Source: Collybiopsis luxurians FD-317 M1 (lineage: Eukaryota; Basidiomycota; Agaricomycetes; Agaricales; Omphalotaceae). From it: a stretch of DNA of 64,000 nucleotides. Location of the stretch: the NCBI GenBank assembly GCA_000827265.1, contig KN834882.1, positions 27,857 through 91,856 on the forward strand, written 5' to 3'. The notes beneath the pieces are model-generated. The model was given only the letters and a program-made list of their open reading frames with translations, did no database searches and was not told the DNA's origin. Position numbers and translations under genes: made by a program. How positions within the stretch are numbered: the first letter of the stretch is position 1; the number at the start of each line of letters is the position of its first letter. Below are positions 34,311-45,749 of the stretch, in pieces.

Positions 34311-36229
34311 GGATCTAAAAACAGTGAGCTAATGACTGACTCACCATATGCATGCCCTACAGGGCCTAAACATGCTCTACAGGACTTGAATGCAGTGAAC
34401 CAGCTGCTGACCCACTGCACACATGTTCTACAGGACTTGAATACAGTGAGCCAGTTACTGACCCACTGCCTACATGTTCTACAGGACCTAAATGCAATAA
34501 GCCAGTTACTGACTTACTGCATACATGCTCTATTACAGGATCTAAAAACAGTGAGCTAATGACTGACTCACCATATGCATGCCCTACAGGGCCTAAACAT
34601 ATTCTACAAGACTTGAATGCAGTGAACCAGCTAATGACCCACTGCACACATGTTCTACAAGACTTGAATACAGTGAGCCAGTTACTGAACCCCTGCCCAC
34701 ATGTTCTACAGGACCTAAATGCACATGTGAAAGTGGGCCATCGCGCTGTGCGTGTGGCAGGTACGAGTCCTGAAGGATGGATATTGCATGGAATCCTAGT
34801 GCTGTAAAGTACCTGTGCATTCAAGTACAAAGGAAAGGTCCCAAAATAGAGACTGAAAGAGATGGGAAAAAAAATTTGATGAAATCAAAGAATCGAGAAA
34901 TAAGCGCTATTGACCATCTATGGACGATTCGGTTACTAAAACGGGACTGATATGCCATAAGCGCCTGTGAAAATTCGACCATAAGGACGAGTTTCCTCCA
35001 TTCCATTCCGGACTCGTAAATGAGCCAGTTACTGACTCACTGCATACATATTCTACTGCCTACAGGACCTAATGACTGATCCACCATATACATGCACTAC
35101 GGGGCCTAAATACGGTAAGTTAATTATAACTCACATATACTACTAGTAGTACATGTCATATTGCAGATAGAAGCAGTGATCTTCACGTACGTCCAGGATT
35201 CCCGGTCTTCACTACACCAGTAATGTACTACAGGGAATGGGCACAGAAGGTCATTTTCTTACTCACTTCAAAGTTTAGGTCCTACAAGACCTAAATCAAC
35301 TAGTTTTCAGTAGGTAGATGTCCTGCGGCAGTTATAAGCATGGTTGGCCATCTGTTCCTTCAGTCGCTGCATCATGTTTGTTCTACAGGACACAAATTTG
35401 ACAGAGATCTCATTCTGCCGTCACTCCATACAGCTAGTAGATACAGTGACCTAGTTTTCATCTTCATTTATGGCCCACATGATTGAAATTTAATGATCTA
35501 GGCCTCTAATCATTGTGTAGACTCTGGATACAGGGATTCACTTTGCACAACTGATGTCCTTTAAGATGTAATTCAGTCATTGTATTTATATACTACAGAT
35601 CATAGATACAAAGACCCATCTCACTACCCGCTGCTTTATCTCTAGAAAGCCTACACAGTGGGCTCACCGTATAGGTGTTTATCAACAGATATACTTATAT
35701 AGGGAGTGGGTCTGCACAAGTTATATCTCACAGGACACCATCTTTGGTTATTGCATTTATATACGATAGGGGGACATAAATGTTGTGAGCCAGCTCATCG
35801 GTCACGGCATTTATGTTCCGCACTGACTAAGCAGATAGACGCCGTGATGTGGTTTTTCTGCCGTTGGGTTCTACAGGCCATAGTTATGGTCAGTGGGTTC
35901 CTCAGTCACTGTAACTATATTCTACTGGACTTGGATACAGCGAACCAGCAAGCCAGTTCACGGTCACTGCATTTATGTTTCCCAGGACCAAGATACAGTG
36001 GCTAATTCATATCCTGCAGCAGATTTATACAGTAGATCATTTATTGCATCAAATTCACCGGTGACCAAGTACATTACTCCAAGATAGGATTTGGAAATGT
36101 TTCCCCATAACTGATTTCCTTCATACCCCCGGCAGTGCAATTCCTATTGAAGGGAACCAATGAAATGAGTGTTCACAAGAGAATTTTATTTCCCATCAAC
36201 AATTACAAATGAATATTCGAAGGAGTAGT

Positions 36230-38345
36230 CTATAGCTGATAAGGAATACATGCCGCGCGTCCGAATACTTGTAAGAAAGAGTTAGTATAAAAATTAGCCA
36301 GCGCATACTCCAAACGAGTGATAAAAGCTCCAAAATCCCCCCCCTCGTCCTTGTGCGGCAAATTTAGCAGAAGCAGCTCGGGTTTCTCACCTTTCCAAGA
36401 TTGCATAACACGATGCAATGCTCGAAGATAGACCCACCGGTCCTTGACAGTGGCAGCGCCCAGCCCTTTCGAGGACATTCGTATGTCGACATGGCTCGCT
36501 GTTTCCTCCCAACAACCATTCAACAAACTTCGCCGCTGAGCTGCATCCATGTTACTCTCGTCCAGGCGCTGATCGAGAGCAACCAAGTCGCTCCTGAAAC
36601 CATATTCCTGCAACTCCCATATAATTTCCTGACCAATCTGGACTGACAAATCATTGTCTATTGGCAAGGGGTGACCATTCCAGGAAACCGGTTGTAGAGA
36701 GATGTTCTCGGCACTTGACTGTCGCAGATTATATAGCCAGTTTAGAAGTAGGCGCATCTCGCTCTGGCATTGACCTGTTAGCGTCGGAGCATCCGCATCG
36801 CCGTGTCTCCAGCCGGCAATCTCCAATAGGCAGCGCCATTGCTTGCTGGTGAGACATAACGGCAAACCGTTAAGCTGAGTCAGGATTATTTTGCGGATTC
36901 GTAGCCAGCCGTGGAAGAGGAGCCTGACAGTCTGGGCTTTTGTCGGGGAGATGATATTTCGAACGGGGGGAACTCGATAACCAGATTTGACCCCTGGCGG
37001 AGGTCGCAGCGCTTGGTTATGCTCAGACAGGATACGCAAGGCGCTTGACCAGTTTGGGAGAAGGGTTGGCATGAAGATGCTATCGGGTACGAGGAAGGTA
37101 TTGCTTATAGGGGCAAGTTTTGGGCTACCTTTCGTGTCTGCAAAATGAGTTTTAAGTAGTTATGTCCTTGTGCAAAAACAGTAGTAAAAGCGCACATGGC
37201 GTAAATTTGAGATCACCCTTTCGTCTTAGAGACAACTCTGTACGTTTTGGTCGAGGTCCGCTTAGCATTGGTGTTTCCGACAACAGCGAATCCAAGTATT
37301 TCGCCATGTTCCGGTAATGATCAGGTTTGTTAGGAAGACCGTCATAGATGATTTTGTGGGGTGGCGTAGCATCGGTAGCGTCGACAACGAATCCATCAGG
37401 CTGAGTTAACCGTTGGGAGTAATCTTCTCGTATGAAGGATACGACAGAATCAATGCGCACAAACGGCATTGATTTTACCGTACATATATACCACACTGGG
37501 ATTCCAGCATAAAACAGGAGGTCCAAATCACCCAGGTCCTCCGTAAATGCTCCAATCACCTGAACGAGCGGCTGTCTTATGTGTTTAGCGGCATCCTTCA
37601 GTCGTTGCCGCCACTCAACCCTGACCCAGCGTGACCGAGCATCCAACTCCAGCAAGTAACATTGAATTTGAGCGACCAAAACAAACATCTTCACCATAGT
37701 CCAGGGGATATCTAGTCGATCCAAGAACCTGCGCAAATTCGTTCCCAGCGAAGAAAGGTACATGTTGTCCACATATGCTGGAACCCCTTTTAAGACTTGA
37801 TAACTGAGTGCTGAGAGAGCTTTGTGAAACTCAGGGTCCAGTTTTCCTAATCCAAGTGGGCTGTTCATGACAATAAATTGGTTTGGGAGCGGGGTAAGCC
37901 ATGCATAATAGAAGTCGTCCATCGGATTTCGAGAAGGACAGCGCATCAAAGCGAGATGGCCGGACTCAATTATAAAAGGTTGGGGAAAGTACAAGGGGTC
38001 GTCAAAACCAAAGTGGTAATCGCGCCGAAGGCGAACACGGCATAGGTGAGGGGGAGCAAACAGATAATCAACGTTCGGAGAAAAAGTCAGAAGGTCATTT
38101 TCATTGACATTTCCGACCTTGCCGTCAAAGGGTCTACGCTCAGCTACAGAGTGTCAGTAATAATTTAGGCACCCAGGGAACAGAGTCTGATTACCTTCGT
38201 TTCTGGGAACTGCGTAGCGAGTTAGAACAGTGGGGTCCTTCTGCACATTCTCAGAAGTCAGGGGAAACGCTCGTGCTTTCTCTGTTGCTAAATCCTAAAT
38301 ACAAGCCGTCAGACTGGAATGGAAGATGAGGGGATGGTATACCAT
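36230..38345 (-). CDS. Cargo gene 1: uncharacterised 652-aa protein
   Basis: Exons 38343-38345 (only the ATG), 38195-38294, 37196-38143 and 36230-37137 sum to 1959 nt with one open frame, 652 aa. All introns are GT-AG and 48-58 nt. The N-terminal half contains YHFGFDDPLYFPQPFII and WVRVEWRQRL. The C-terminal half contains WLRIRKIIL, PLCLTSKQWRCLLE, ALDQRLD and ends FGRAACIPYQL. I recall similar uncharacterised proteins in mushroom genomes but know no function. No signal peptide, membrane segment or catalytic motif is apparent. It is the first gene inside the left repeat array and points toward it. Intactness argues that the element is young or its cargo is maintained. Confidence 0.8.
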
Positions 38346-38663
38346 AATTAGAAGGCTTATGCCCTGATTAAAATGAGCCTATCGAATGAGTACGGGTTAA
38401 ATTGCATAAGAGACACTTCTTCCCCATGTCCCGCACTGAAAACGAGTTCGCAGAGGTACGGAGAATTGAAAAAGAGAAGTAAGTCCCAGTTGCGTGCTTG
38501 AAATATGCTTTTTACAAAGAAGTTTGAGGAAGAGAAATATAGAAAAGAACAGAGGGTTTAAGCGCCCACTGGCGCCAGCTCGCATGACGTTCCGTCAAAA
38601 TTTGGGATGTTATTCGGCTAATGTAAAATATACTACCGACATAGATGAAAGACACAATACGCA

Positions 38664-41600
38664 TTATTTCGAAGACATCCCCACCAGTCTTCGAACTCCT
38701 TTTGCTTTGCGTGACTCAACCGTTTCCTGCACCCGATGAAGCCAAACCTCCACGTCTTTATTTGCTTTAGCCTGGTTTTCCTCCTCCTTCTGAACAGTTG
38801 CCAGACGAGATTCCAGTCGATTGATCATATTTCGCAGTCGGACGCTTTCCAGACGGTCTACCACATAATGACCCTCCTCATCCTTCTCCTTGGTCCAAAC
38901 ATCGTCCAAGCACCAGGTCGTCACTTCCTGCACTTGACCTAATACTAGCTCACGTAGACGAGGATGCAAATATTGCGTGTTCCAGCCCTCACTGCTCCAC
39001 CCAGGCTCACCTTTCCTTGTCCTCGACTCAATCTTCCCAGTCTTAAACAGAAAAAATTCAAATAGAGCTTTCTCCCAATGACAACCGCAGTGCAGAGCTC
39101 CTTCCTCCAATGTTTCTCCCGCTTTTTTTGGTCGGTAGGGCACCCCAGTAATATTCCATGGTCTGGGTGTGCCTGACCAATCGTTCTGTTTTGCATTGCG
39201 AGTATTTGCGTGTTGAAGGCACCGTATATGACCATGAGTCGTCGTTAAGATCTCCATAGACAATTCAGGACAAGTACTGGTGCACTCCGGTATGAAGAAG
39301 TTGACTGTACGCAAGAGATATTTGATGTCTCTGGAAAACTTTTCTCCACTCGTCAAGAAAGCCGTTATCTCTTCTCGAGCTTGTCCTATCATTCAAAAAC
39401 ATTTGGCCGGGGCAACACATCAAATTCTAGCTCACTCACGAACTGTATCTTTGTCCCCTGCTATTCTCCTACATCTTTCATCTTATATACATGGTGAGCA
39501 GTAATCATGATGGAACTAGGAAAGTGAACTCACATTCATGTTCGTCGTCTTTCTTTTTTTTGTTAACTCGCCTCTTTTTACCCAAAAAATCTCTACCGCT
39601 TTCATCGTCATCATCATCGGCTATATTTGGGAAGTCTTGCTGATGGAATTCCCCAAGGTCAAGTAATTCACCTTTGATCACTAATGCATGATTTAAAAAA
39701 ATAGGTCCTTTGATATATGAATAAATGACAAACCTCGCTTCTGTTTGACTGCCACAGTTACGCCAGGATGAACTACTGGTATTTGCCTCGAATTGGAATT
39801 TTCAGCCTCAGCCTTTAACGTCTCACTGTCGTCTTTGTCTGGAGCACACTCAAGCTCTTCCCCATTAAAATTAATCAATTTGAGTCCCAGTTGTGCCGCC
39901 GTTTTCATCATTTCCCGAAGTTTGTCTGATGCTACTCCTTCCCCAGAAAGTACACTAGACAGGGATTGCAGTGCTGTGGGCAGCAACAAAGAACCATGGC
40001 CCTCCTGTTGAGGAGATGAAGCTGGCTCTAGATCAATGGATGGTGGATTTAGAGCTATAGAGGCATTCCGAGCAGGATAGCCAGGAAGGGAAGGATCTAG
40101 AGTTGAATATTCCGGGGAAGATCCATCGGCCACTTTGGCATTGGAAACAGCAGAAACCGTTGAGGGATCGAAAATGGCTGGAATAGATGGAGGCAAGGAT
40201 TGGGGTGTTGTGGGCAGTAACAAAGAACCACTGCCCTCTTGTTGAGTGGATGAAACTGAATCTAAAGTCATGGGTGGTGGATTGAGAAGTACCGGGGAAG
40301 TCCAAACAGGATTGCCAGAAAGGGAGGGATGTAGAGTTGGATATTTGGACGAAAGTCCATCAGGCACAACAGAAACTTCTGAACCTTCGCCCTCTTGTTG
40401 AGGAGATGAAGCTGAGTCTAAAGCCATGGACAGTGGATTAAGAAGCACAGGGGAATTCTCAACAGGATTGCTGGAAAGGGAGGGACCTAGAGTTGGATAT
40501 TCGGGGGAAGGTCCATCGGTCACAGCAGAAACTGCTGATAGATTGGAATCGGCTGGAATAGATATGGAATTCTCAGTAGATGAATTAATTTGAAAGCTAT
40601 CTTCGTGGGGAGCTGCCGGGTTGGAAGGATGGAGAGATACCGGGTTAGCAGTTTCCAGGGCTGAAGTCAGAGTACTATCCCCCGAGGCTGGACTCTCTAA
40701 ATATGGGAAGCCAGGGATCGGGGTGGGGTAGAGCACATCTGTAGATTCCACAGGCAGACTCGATGTATGGGACTTCATACCCGCTCGATGAACAGTGAGC
40801 TTTGGTTGACTGAGAACCTCAGCTCCAGAGGAATGAGGAGCCACAACGGTTCCATCAACAGTCGAAGTTAAGGCTGGAAAGGATTTAGACTGAACTGGAT
40901 CGATCCCGGATTTCAAGTTATCATCTGAAGTGGAGTTCGTTGAGCAATGGTCGCGCCAATATCGATGATATCGCCAACCTAACATTAGACTCCGGGCCTC
41001 AGCAGAGAGTCCAGTTCCAGAGTAGCCAGTTGGGCCTTCGACAGAAATTGCAGTAGAAGGAGAGGCTGGATGAATTAAGTTGAAGATGAATCGGTTTTAT
41101 GAGAAAGTTTCCGACTCACGAGTAAGATGCCTTCCCATAGCATTGTCAAGTATCTCTCCAACACGCTCCCCAATTTCAGTCAGCGAGCGACTAGTTGGCC
41201 TAGCTGGATGAGACTCTACACTACCAGATGCAATGACGGTTTTATTGAACTCGGAGTTCCCTATAGCTAGTACTGGTGTCATTCGAAGATCAACGTCAGT
41301 GGGACTCCCGGCGAAGACATTTTCACGCATAGCCGAACTGACAGAGAGTGGCTGCTTTTGTTCTGTTCCTCGTTATCACTCAAGACTGCCAGCATACCAG
41401 AAGAAATAGCGTACCCTTTTTTCCTTTCAATGGTGTTGCGAGATCAGTGTCGCTAAACATTTTGTCTCCGCTGCCTGCAAACTCTCATGATGAGGGAACG
41501 GCTAAAGACTGACAGACACTACGTACCATCAATATCCGTCAATTCTGAAGAGCCTCTTACTGCACTCAAAGGCTCAGTACTTCTTGTGGCCTCAGGGTTA

Positions 41601-41952
41601 ACGCCGCCTACTGTGCTCAATCATCATTTAGAAATGAAACGAGAGGAAAAAAATGTTCAACAAACCACTCTGGCTTTCTTCGACAGAATGTTGTTTTTTG
41701 AGAAGGAGTTCTTTCTTCAAGGTCTCCACCTTTTCCTGGCGAGTGGTGATGCTGCGTTCTATCTGTTTCGTGTTATTGCACCTGGCCATCGCTAGCTTCT
41801 GCGTTTGAACAACAATCTGGGATTCCAGTCGCACAATTTCTTGTTCAATAGTGAGACATTGGTCCTGGGCAGTCGTTCGGACTACATACAAGGAGGGAAA
41901 TATTAGAGAGGCATCTCGGGTGTATCACATATTGGATCAACGTACAATTCAT
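38664..41952 (-). CDS. Cargo gene 2: uncharacterised 947-aa protein with Ser/Pro-rich repeats
   Basis: Nine exons (41946-41952, 41666-41881, 41527-41607, 41414-41470, 41120-41368, 39734-41065, 39534-39671, 39440-39481, 38664-39385) sum to 2844 nt in one frame, 947 aa. The seven-base first exon encodes only MN plus one base. It is followed by a coiled-coil segment (LTIEQEIVRLESQIV...), then a short basic/aromatic motif (LGWRYHRYWRD). A long Ser/Pro/Leu-rich region with three imperfect repeats follows. Next come a putative nuclear localisation signal (GKKRRVNKKKKDDEHE) and a C-terminal domain with CGCHWEKALFEFFLFKTG and a second coiled coil. Function unknown; the layout suggests a nuclear scaffold or DNA-associated protein (inference). 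Confidence 0.75.
39977..40545 (-). repeat. Three imperfect internal repeats in cargo gene 2
   Basis: Three blocks (about 39,977-40,165, 40,207-40,380 and 40,390-40,545) each encode a unit running ...SPEYPTLxPSLSxNP... ...LNPxxMxLDSxSSxQQEG. They differ by small insertions and many substitutions. Confidence 0.8.
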
Positions 41953-43068
41953 AGAGAAAAAAAGTTCTGCAGAAAAAAATAGCTTCAAAACCAATCTGCC
42001 ATGAGAGGTTTTGAGTGTGGCCTTTTGTATGATGGGCCTGCTGCTCTTTTTGGTAATTGCTACAATGGAAGATCTTGGGTAAACTACCGATCATTCATAC
42101 AGTGCAGCATTCTCGCTGTATTTCCTAAATCGATCTCAAATGCCAAATGGTCAGAACTCGTTACCTGAACCTTTCTTCGCATGCGTTTATTCAAATGGAA
42201 CGATCAGATTATAATCTCAGACCTGACATTTCAGAGCAAGGGGAAGTCACTTAAACGCTGTAAAGCATGTCTGTATTTGCCTATGGCATACGGAGGTCCA
42301 AATGTCAACTCCACCATTGTTTTTTTAACTACCCTGCCACATTCTCACTCCCAATACCGCGGTGGAATCTCGTATCTGGACGATATACAATGGAAAATAT
42401 GTAGTCATTTAGTTTTCTACGTCTACAATCCACAGGAAATTATGCGCTGTCAGTTTTAAGTTACATATTAGGGAATTCTGGGCCTCATAATCGACAAATG
42501 GTTTGGTAAGAAGTTGCCCAGACCTCCTAACCCAATGTATTTGGGTGGCAGTTGTCGGATGCCCTTGCATACAGGCGTTCCCGGCAACTCGTATCGATTT
42601 CTCTCTGCAATTTCTTCGATCTCCATTTGGATTCACGCAGCGAGGTGCTCTTTTTTCCACTGCTTTTGGCATAGGGGTTAGGTGGGTGTTATGGACGATG
42701 GGAAGGGATGGAGGTGGATGAGGACACCACATATTTTTCTGGGTTTTCCTTTGCTTTTATGGTGTTTGGGATTGCAATCATCAATCCATCTCGATTTGAA
42801 ATCGATTTTCTATCTCTCTCAATACAATGGCATAAATTTTTCACTACAGAATGATAGGTAAATATATCAAATTTCCCATTCTCTCAAATTTACCACATAG
42901 TTCGTGTCTCCCGCAAACATAAGGGATAGAGATTGAAGATTGAAGATAATTGCGATAGCACCGTTTTATTCCTTTGGTGGCATGCAATAACCAGGTCCAC
43001 CAACCAATCATCATCGCAGCTGTGCGGGGGCACGTCAGTATAATCCTAGCCCAACTTGATCCATTGAC
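41953..43068. other. Intergenic inside the giant element
   Basis: No gene is supported. Short frames at 42,181-42,459 and 42,409-42,732 have no recognisable features. This stretch holds the cargo gene 2 promoter and the 3' flank of cargo gene 3. Confidence 0.45.
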
Positions 43069-44003
43069 TTACTCGAATGCTATGTGCTCGTAACTTTTGA
43101 CAATAATATTTATGAAACGAGGCATGCAGTACTCATCGGCTAGGAAATTACAGTCACTAAGACGGTATATTATCTGGAACCTCGCTGCGCCATAGACCAC
43201 TGACCACCCGTGAAGAGGGAGGAATGAAGTGATATTGCCATTTTCTATCGCTATGGGCAGGCTTAGACGCCACTTCCACATAGATCCGTCGCCCAATTGA
43301 TGGGGGCCAAGTAAGAATTCTTTTCCGGGAGCACCTGAGAAATGAGAAACATTGACTCCGAAAGAACCTTGACACCCCCCAGTAATGAAGCTAAAAGTTT
43401 TATGGGTGATTATGGGAGTGGGCTCCTGACTGTCGAATGTCGAAGATGGAAAGACAGACCAGGCATCAGTGGCTGAAATGAGGTTGTGTAAGATTGCTGG
43501 GCAGAGAAATTCAGTGGGAATGCTTAAATCGGTTTAGGAAAGGACTTACTTGACTCCTGCGCAAAAATAGCATGCAGAATACCATGGGTGGCACCAAAGA
43601 CATGTATTATGACTTCTTCATTTGTAAAACAATACAAAATTGCTTCCTCTTTGCTTCCACAGGCCCATGTTTCATTCGACTCGAAGGTTTCTTGGAAACG
43701 CTGTTGGTGATCAGGGAAGAGCTCTAGTCGAGCAGAACAGTACTGGAAACCCATAGGGCGCAAGATTTTTGCAAGGGCGGGAACAAGACGATGGGCGACA
43801 AAAACATCCAAGGGACACATTGATGGTGCCAGGAGGGCAGCCCTGCGAAGAAAAAGGTATGACCACACTCCTGAAAGCACAGCACCGAGACGTTGCTGAT
43901 GATTGCGGAATCGACGAGCTCGGGCAGTAGTACCCAGATATGCCACCAAGCTTGCCTCGATATCCAGCTTTTGTGCCATAAACATATCGACCAACGTTCT
44001 CAT
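43069..44003 (-). CDS. Cargo gene 3: uncharacterised 285-aa protein
   Basis: Exons 43550-44003 and 43069-43472 sum to 858 nt, 285 aa, with a GT-AG intron of 77 nt. The start is the first in-frame ATG (MRTLVDMFMAQK); in-frame stops lie just upstream. The N-terminal part is helical with Arg-rich stretches (TTARARRFRNHQQRLG). The C-terminal part looks beta-rich (HGWSVVYGAARFQIIYRLSD). No known motif is recognised. It is divergent from cargo gene 4 across 360 bp, suggesting a shared promoter region. Confidence 0.7.
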
Positions 44004-44363
44004 TCCCCGACACACTCAACGAAGCCTCATCAACTCGCCATTGCCGAGCAAGTTGAATAGCTTCGCCAACGTGTTCTTTGTGTTCTCGTTAGGGATGAAT
44101 AAGGTTGAGGGAGGGAATTCGGAAGTGGAAACCAGTAGCCTGGTCGAGTCTTCCAGCAACATGGTGGGTTTTCTGTCCCGAAGAAAGTCAGTAAACTATA
44201 AGTATATGTCGAAAATACTTGGGCAGGAAATTATCCAAATCTGTGTCCATTTCGGGAAGTTGGATCTAGATAATGGTTAATTAAATGAATATTCATCGAC
44301 AGAGCTGCCCTGAACAGCCTCACAAGTATCTTTGATACAACCCACTCGTCTTTCACTCAGCCC

Positions 44364-45495
44364 ATGATGGTTTCTTCCAAGAAAGAAACCAAGCATTCTC
44401 GGTATTATGCTAAGTGGGCTTTTCAACGTCTCTTACTAGTGTCTACTGCCTTACCTCTTGTTCAATTTAGGCATCAGTTAGAGCGTCAAGCTCAGTCTCA
44501 AGAATACAGACTCAAATGTGCAGCCGCCTCGAAGCAGCATGAAAGTTTGAGAATGGATCCTTCTTCCCTCAACCAGCCACAGCCAATGTCTTCTCAAGCT
44601 ACAACAAAACACTCTCGTTACTATGCTAAGTAAGCCTATGCCTAGTCCTTTTCTTGTATCTGATGTCTTACCTACTTGATTTCTGGAATCTAGGCATCGC
44701 TCAGAGCGTCAGGCTCAGTCTCGAGAATACAAACACAGACGCACTACTGCCTCGAAACGGCGTGAAACCCCGAGAGTGGCTCCTCATTTCCTTGACCGGC
44801 CTCAATTATTATTCCCTCGAGCTGAGGGTCACATAGTCTCCATGTATAGAGAATTTCATGCTCTTCGTAACAGTATTGACGACTGGTGGAATCGGGCTGT
44901 TCCGCAGTTTCCGGCCATGAAGCCAGAGCTCATACCACAGTTTTCTACGCTTCTTCATTCAGGTGGAGCTCTTTCTAACGAGGTACATGTGTTCCTGGAT
45001 CACTATATTGACCACCTGTCGGCCTTCGATGACCTGGATCTCTGGCGGTTTTTCAAAGGTATCTGTGCCATGCAGCAGGCTCTCAGGAGTGGTAGAGCCA
45101 GATTGGTCTTCGAGATGGCACCTCATATGGAGATACCTCAGCCTACCTGGGGCAGTTCGACTCTATGGGTTCTGCAAGACTTGAGGAACAGTACAAACAT
45201 CATTTATCGAAGGTTGTTGAAGCTCCGGACTAGGACTGACAGGTTGACTAAAATTACAAAGAAGATGCAGCGGTATGATGGGGAATTGATTTGGAGATAT
45301 GAAGAGGTCGAAAAATGTATACATTCAGGATGGGATTTGGGGATGGACTGGTATACTATGCTGGACGATCTAGAGGAGGATCCGCCTGCTACAGATTTAT
45401 TGATGTTTATAAAGGAAGTTTCTCACACTTTGTACGAGCTTGGCCAGACTTTAGAGTACTTGACTTATGTCCTGCGGAAGCTCCCTAGGAAGTAG
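44364..45495 (+). CDS. Cargo gene 4: basic N-terminus plus helical protein, 336 aa, with exon duplication
   Basis: Exons 44364-44413, 44471-44629 and 44694-45495 sum to 1011 nt, 336 aa. Exon 1 and exon 2 both end in KHSRYYAK at the same splice phase. Exons 2 and 3 both begin with H(Q/R)xERQAQSxEY, so an intron-plus-exon unit has been tandemly duplicated. The basic N-terminus (RQAQSREYKHRRTTASKRR) resembles a DNA-binding or nuclear-localisation segment. The rest is mostly helical with many Trp/Leu residues (DDWWNRAVPQFP, LDLWRFFKGI). I do not recognise a family. It is divergent from cargo gene 3. Confidence 0.75.
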
Positions 45496-45602
45496 ATAGA
45501 GACCGATTAAATGTTGGAAATAGAAATACTACATTTCCCAACCATCCATGCAAGATTGAGGGAAATAGAGAATAAATGAGAAACTGAGCGTAGTCGCTAC
45601 CT

Positions 45603-45746
45603 GGTCACCAACTGCAGTCGCCGCTGGGTCGCCAACCGCAGTCGCCACTGGGTCGCCAACCACAGTCGCCACTGGGTCGCCAACTGCAGTCACCACTGGG
45701 TCGCCAACCGCAGTCGCCACTCGGTTGCCAACTATAGTCCTTAGCC
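45603..45746. repeat. 24-bp minisatellite, about six copies
   Basis: Unit GGTCGCCAACCGCAGTCGCC+ACTG. On the minus strand it would encode VATAVGDP repeats, but no gene context supports translation. It lies just 3' of cargo gene 4. Confidence 0.85.
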
Positions 45747-45749
45747 CAA

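Larger units (their letters stand above)
31100..36060. repeat. Left subterminal 51-bp minisatellite, about 5 kb
   Basis: Degenerate tandem copies of a 51-bp unit, roughly CTCACTGCATACATGTCCTA followed by CAGGACCTAAATACAGTGAG and CCAATTGCTGA. Because 51 is divisible by three, all frames stay open over long stretches and give repetitive pseudo-proteins (17-residue period) on both strands; these are not genes. The best-preserved blocks are at 32,040-32,340 and 33,890-34,720; the edges are strongly diverged. Confidence 0.88.

Noticed and set aside
31716..34830. Long repetitive reading frames on both strands, about 100-210 codons
   Set aside because: They arise because the 51-bp repeat unit is divisible by three, which keeps frames open on both strands at once. 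No start context, splice pattern or domain supports translation.
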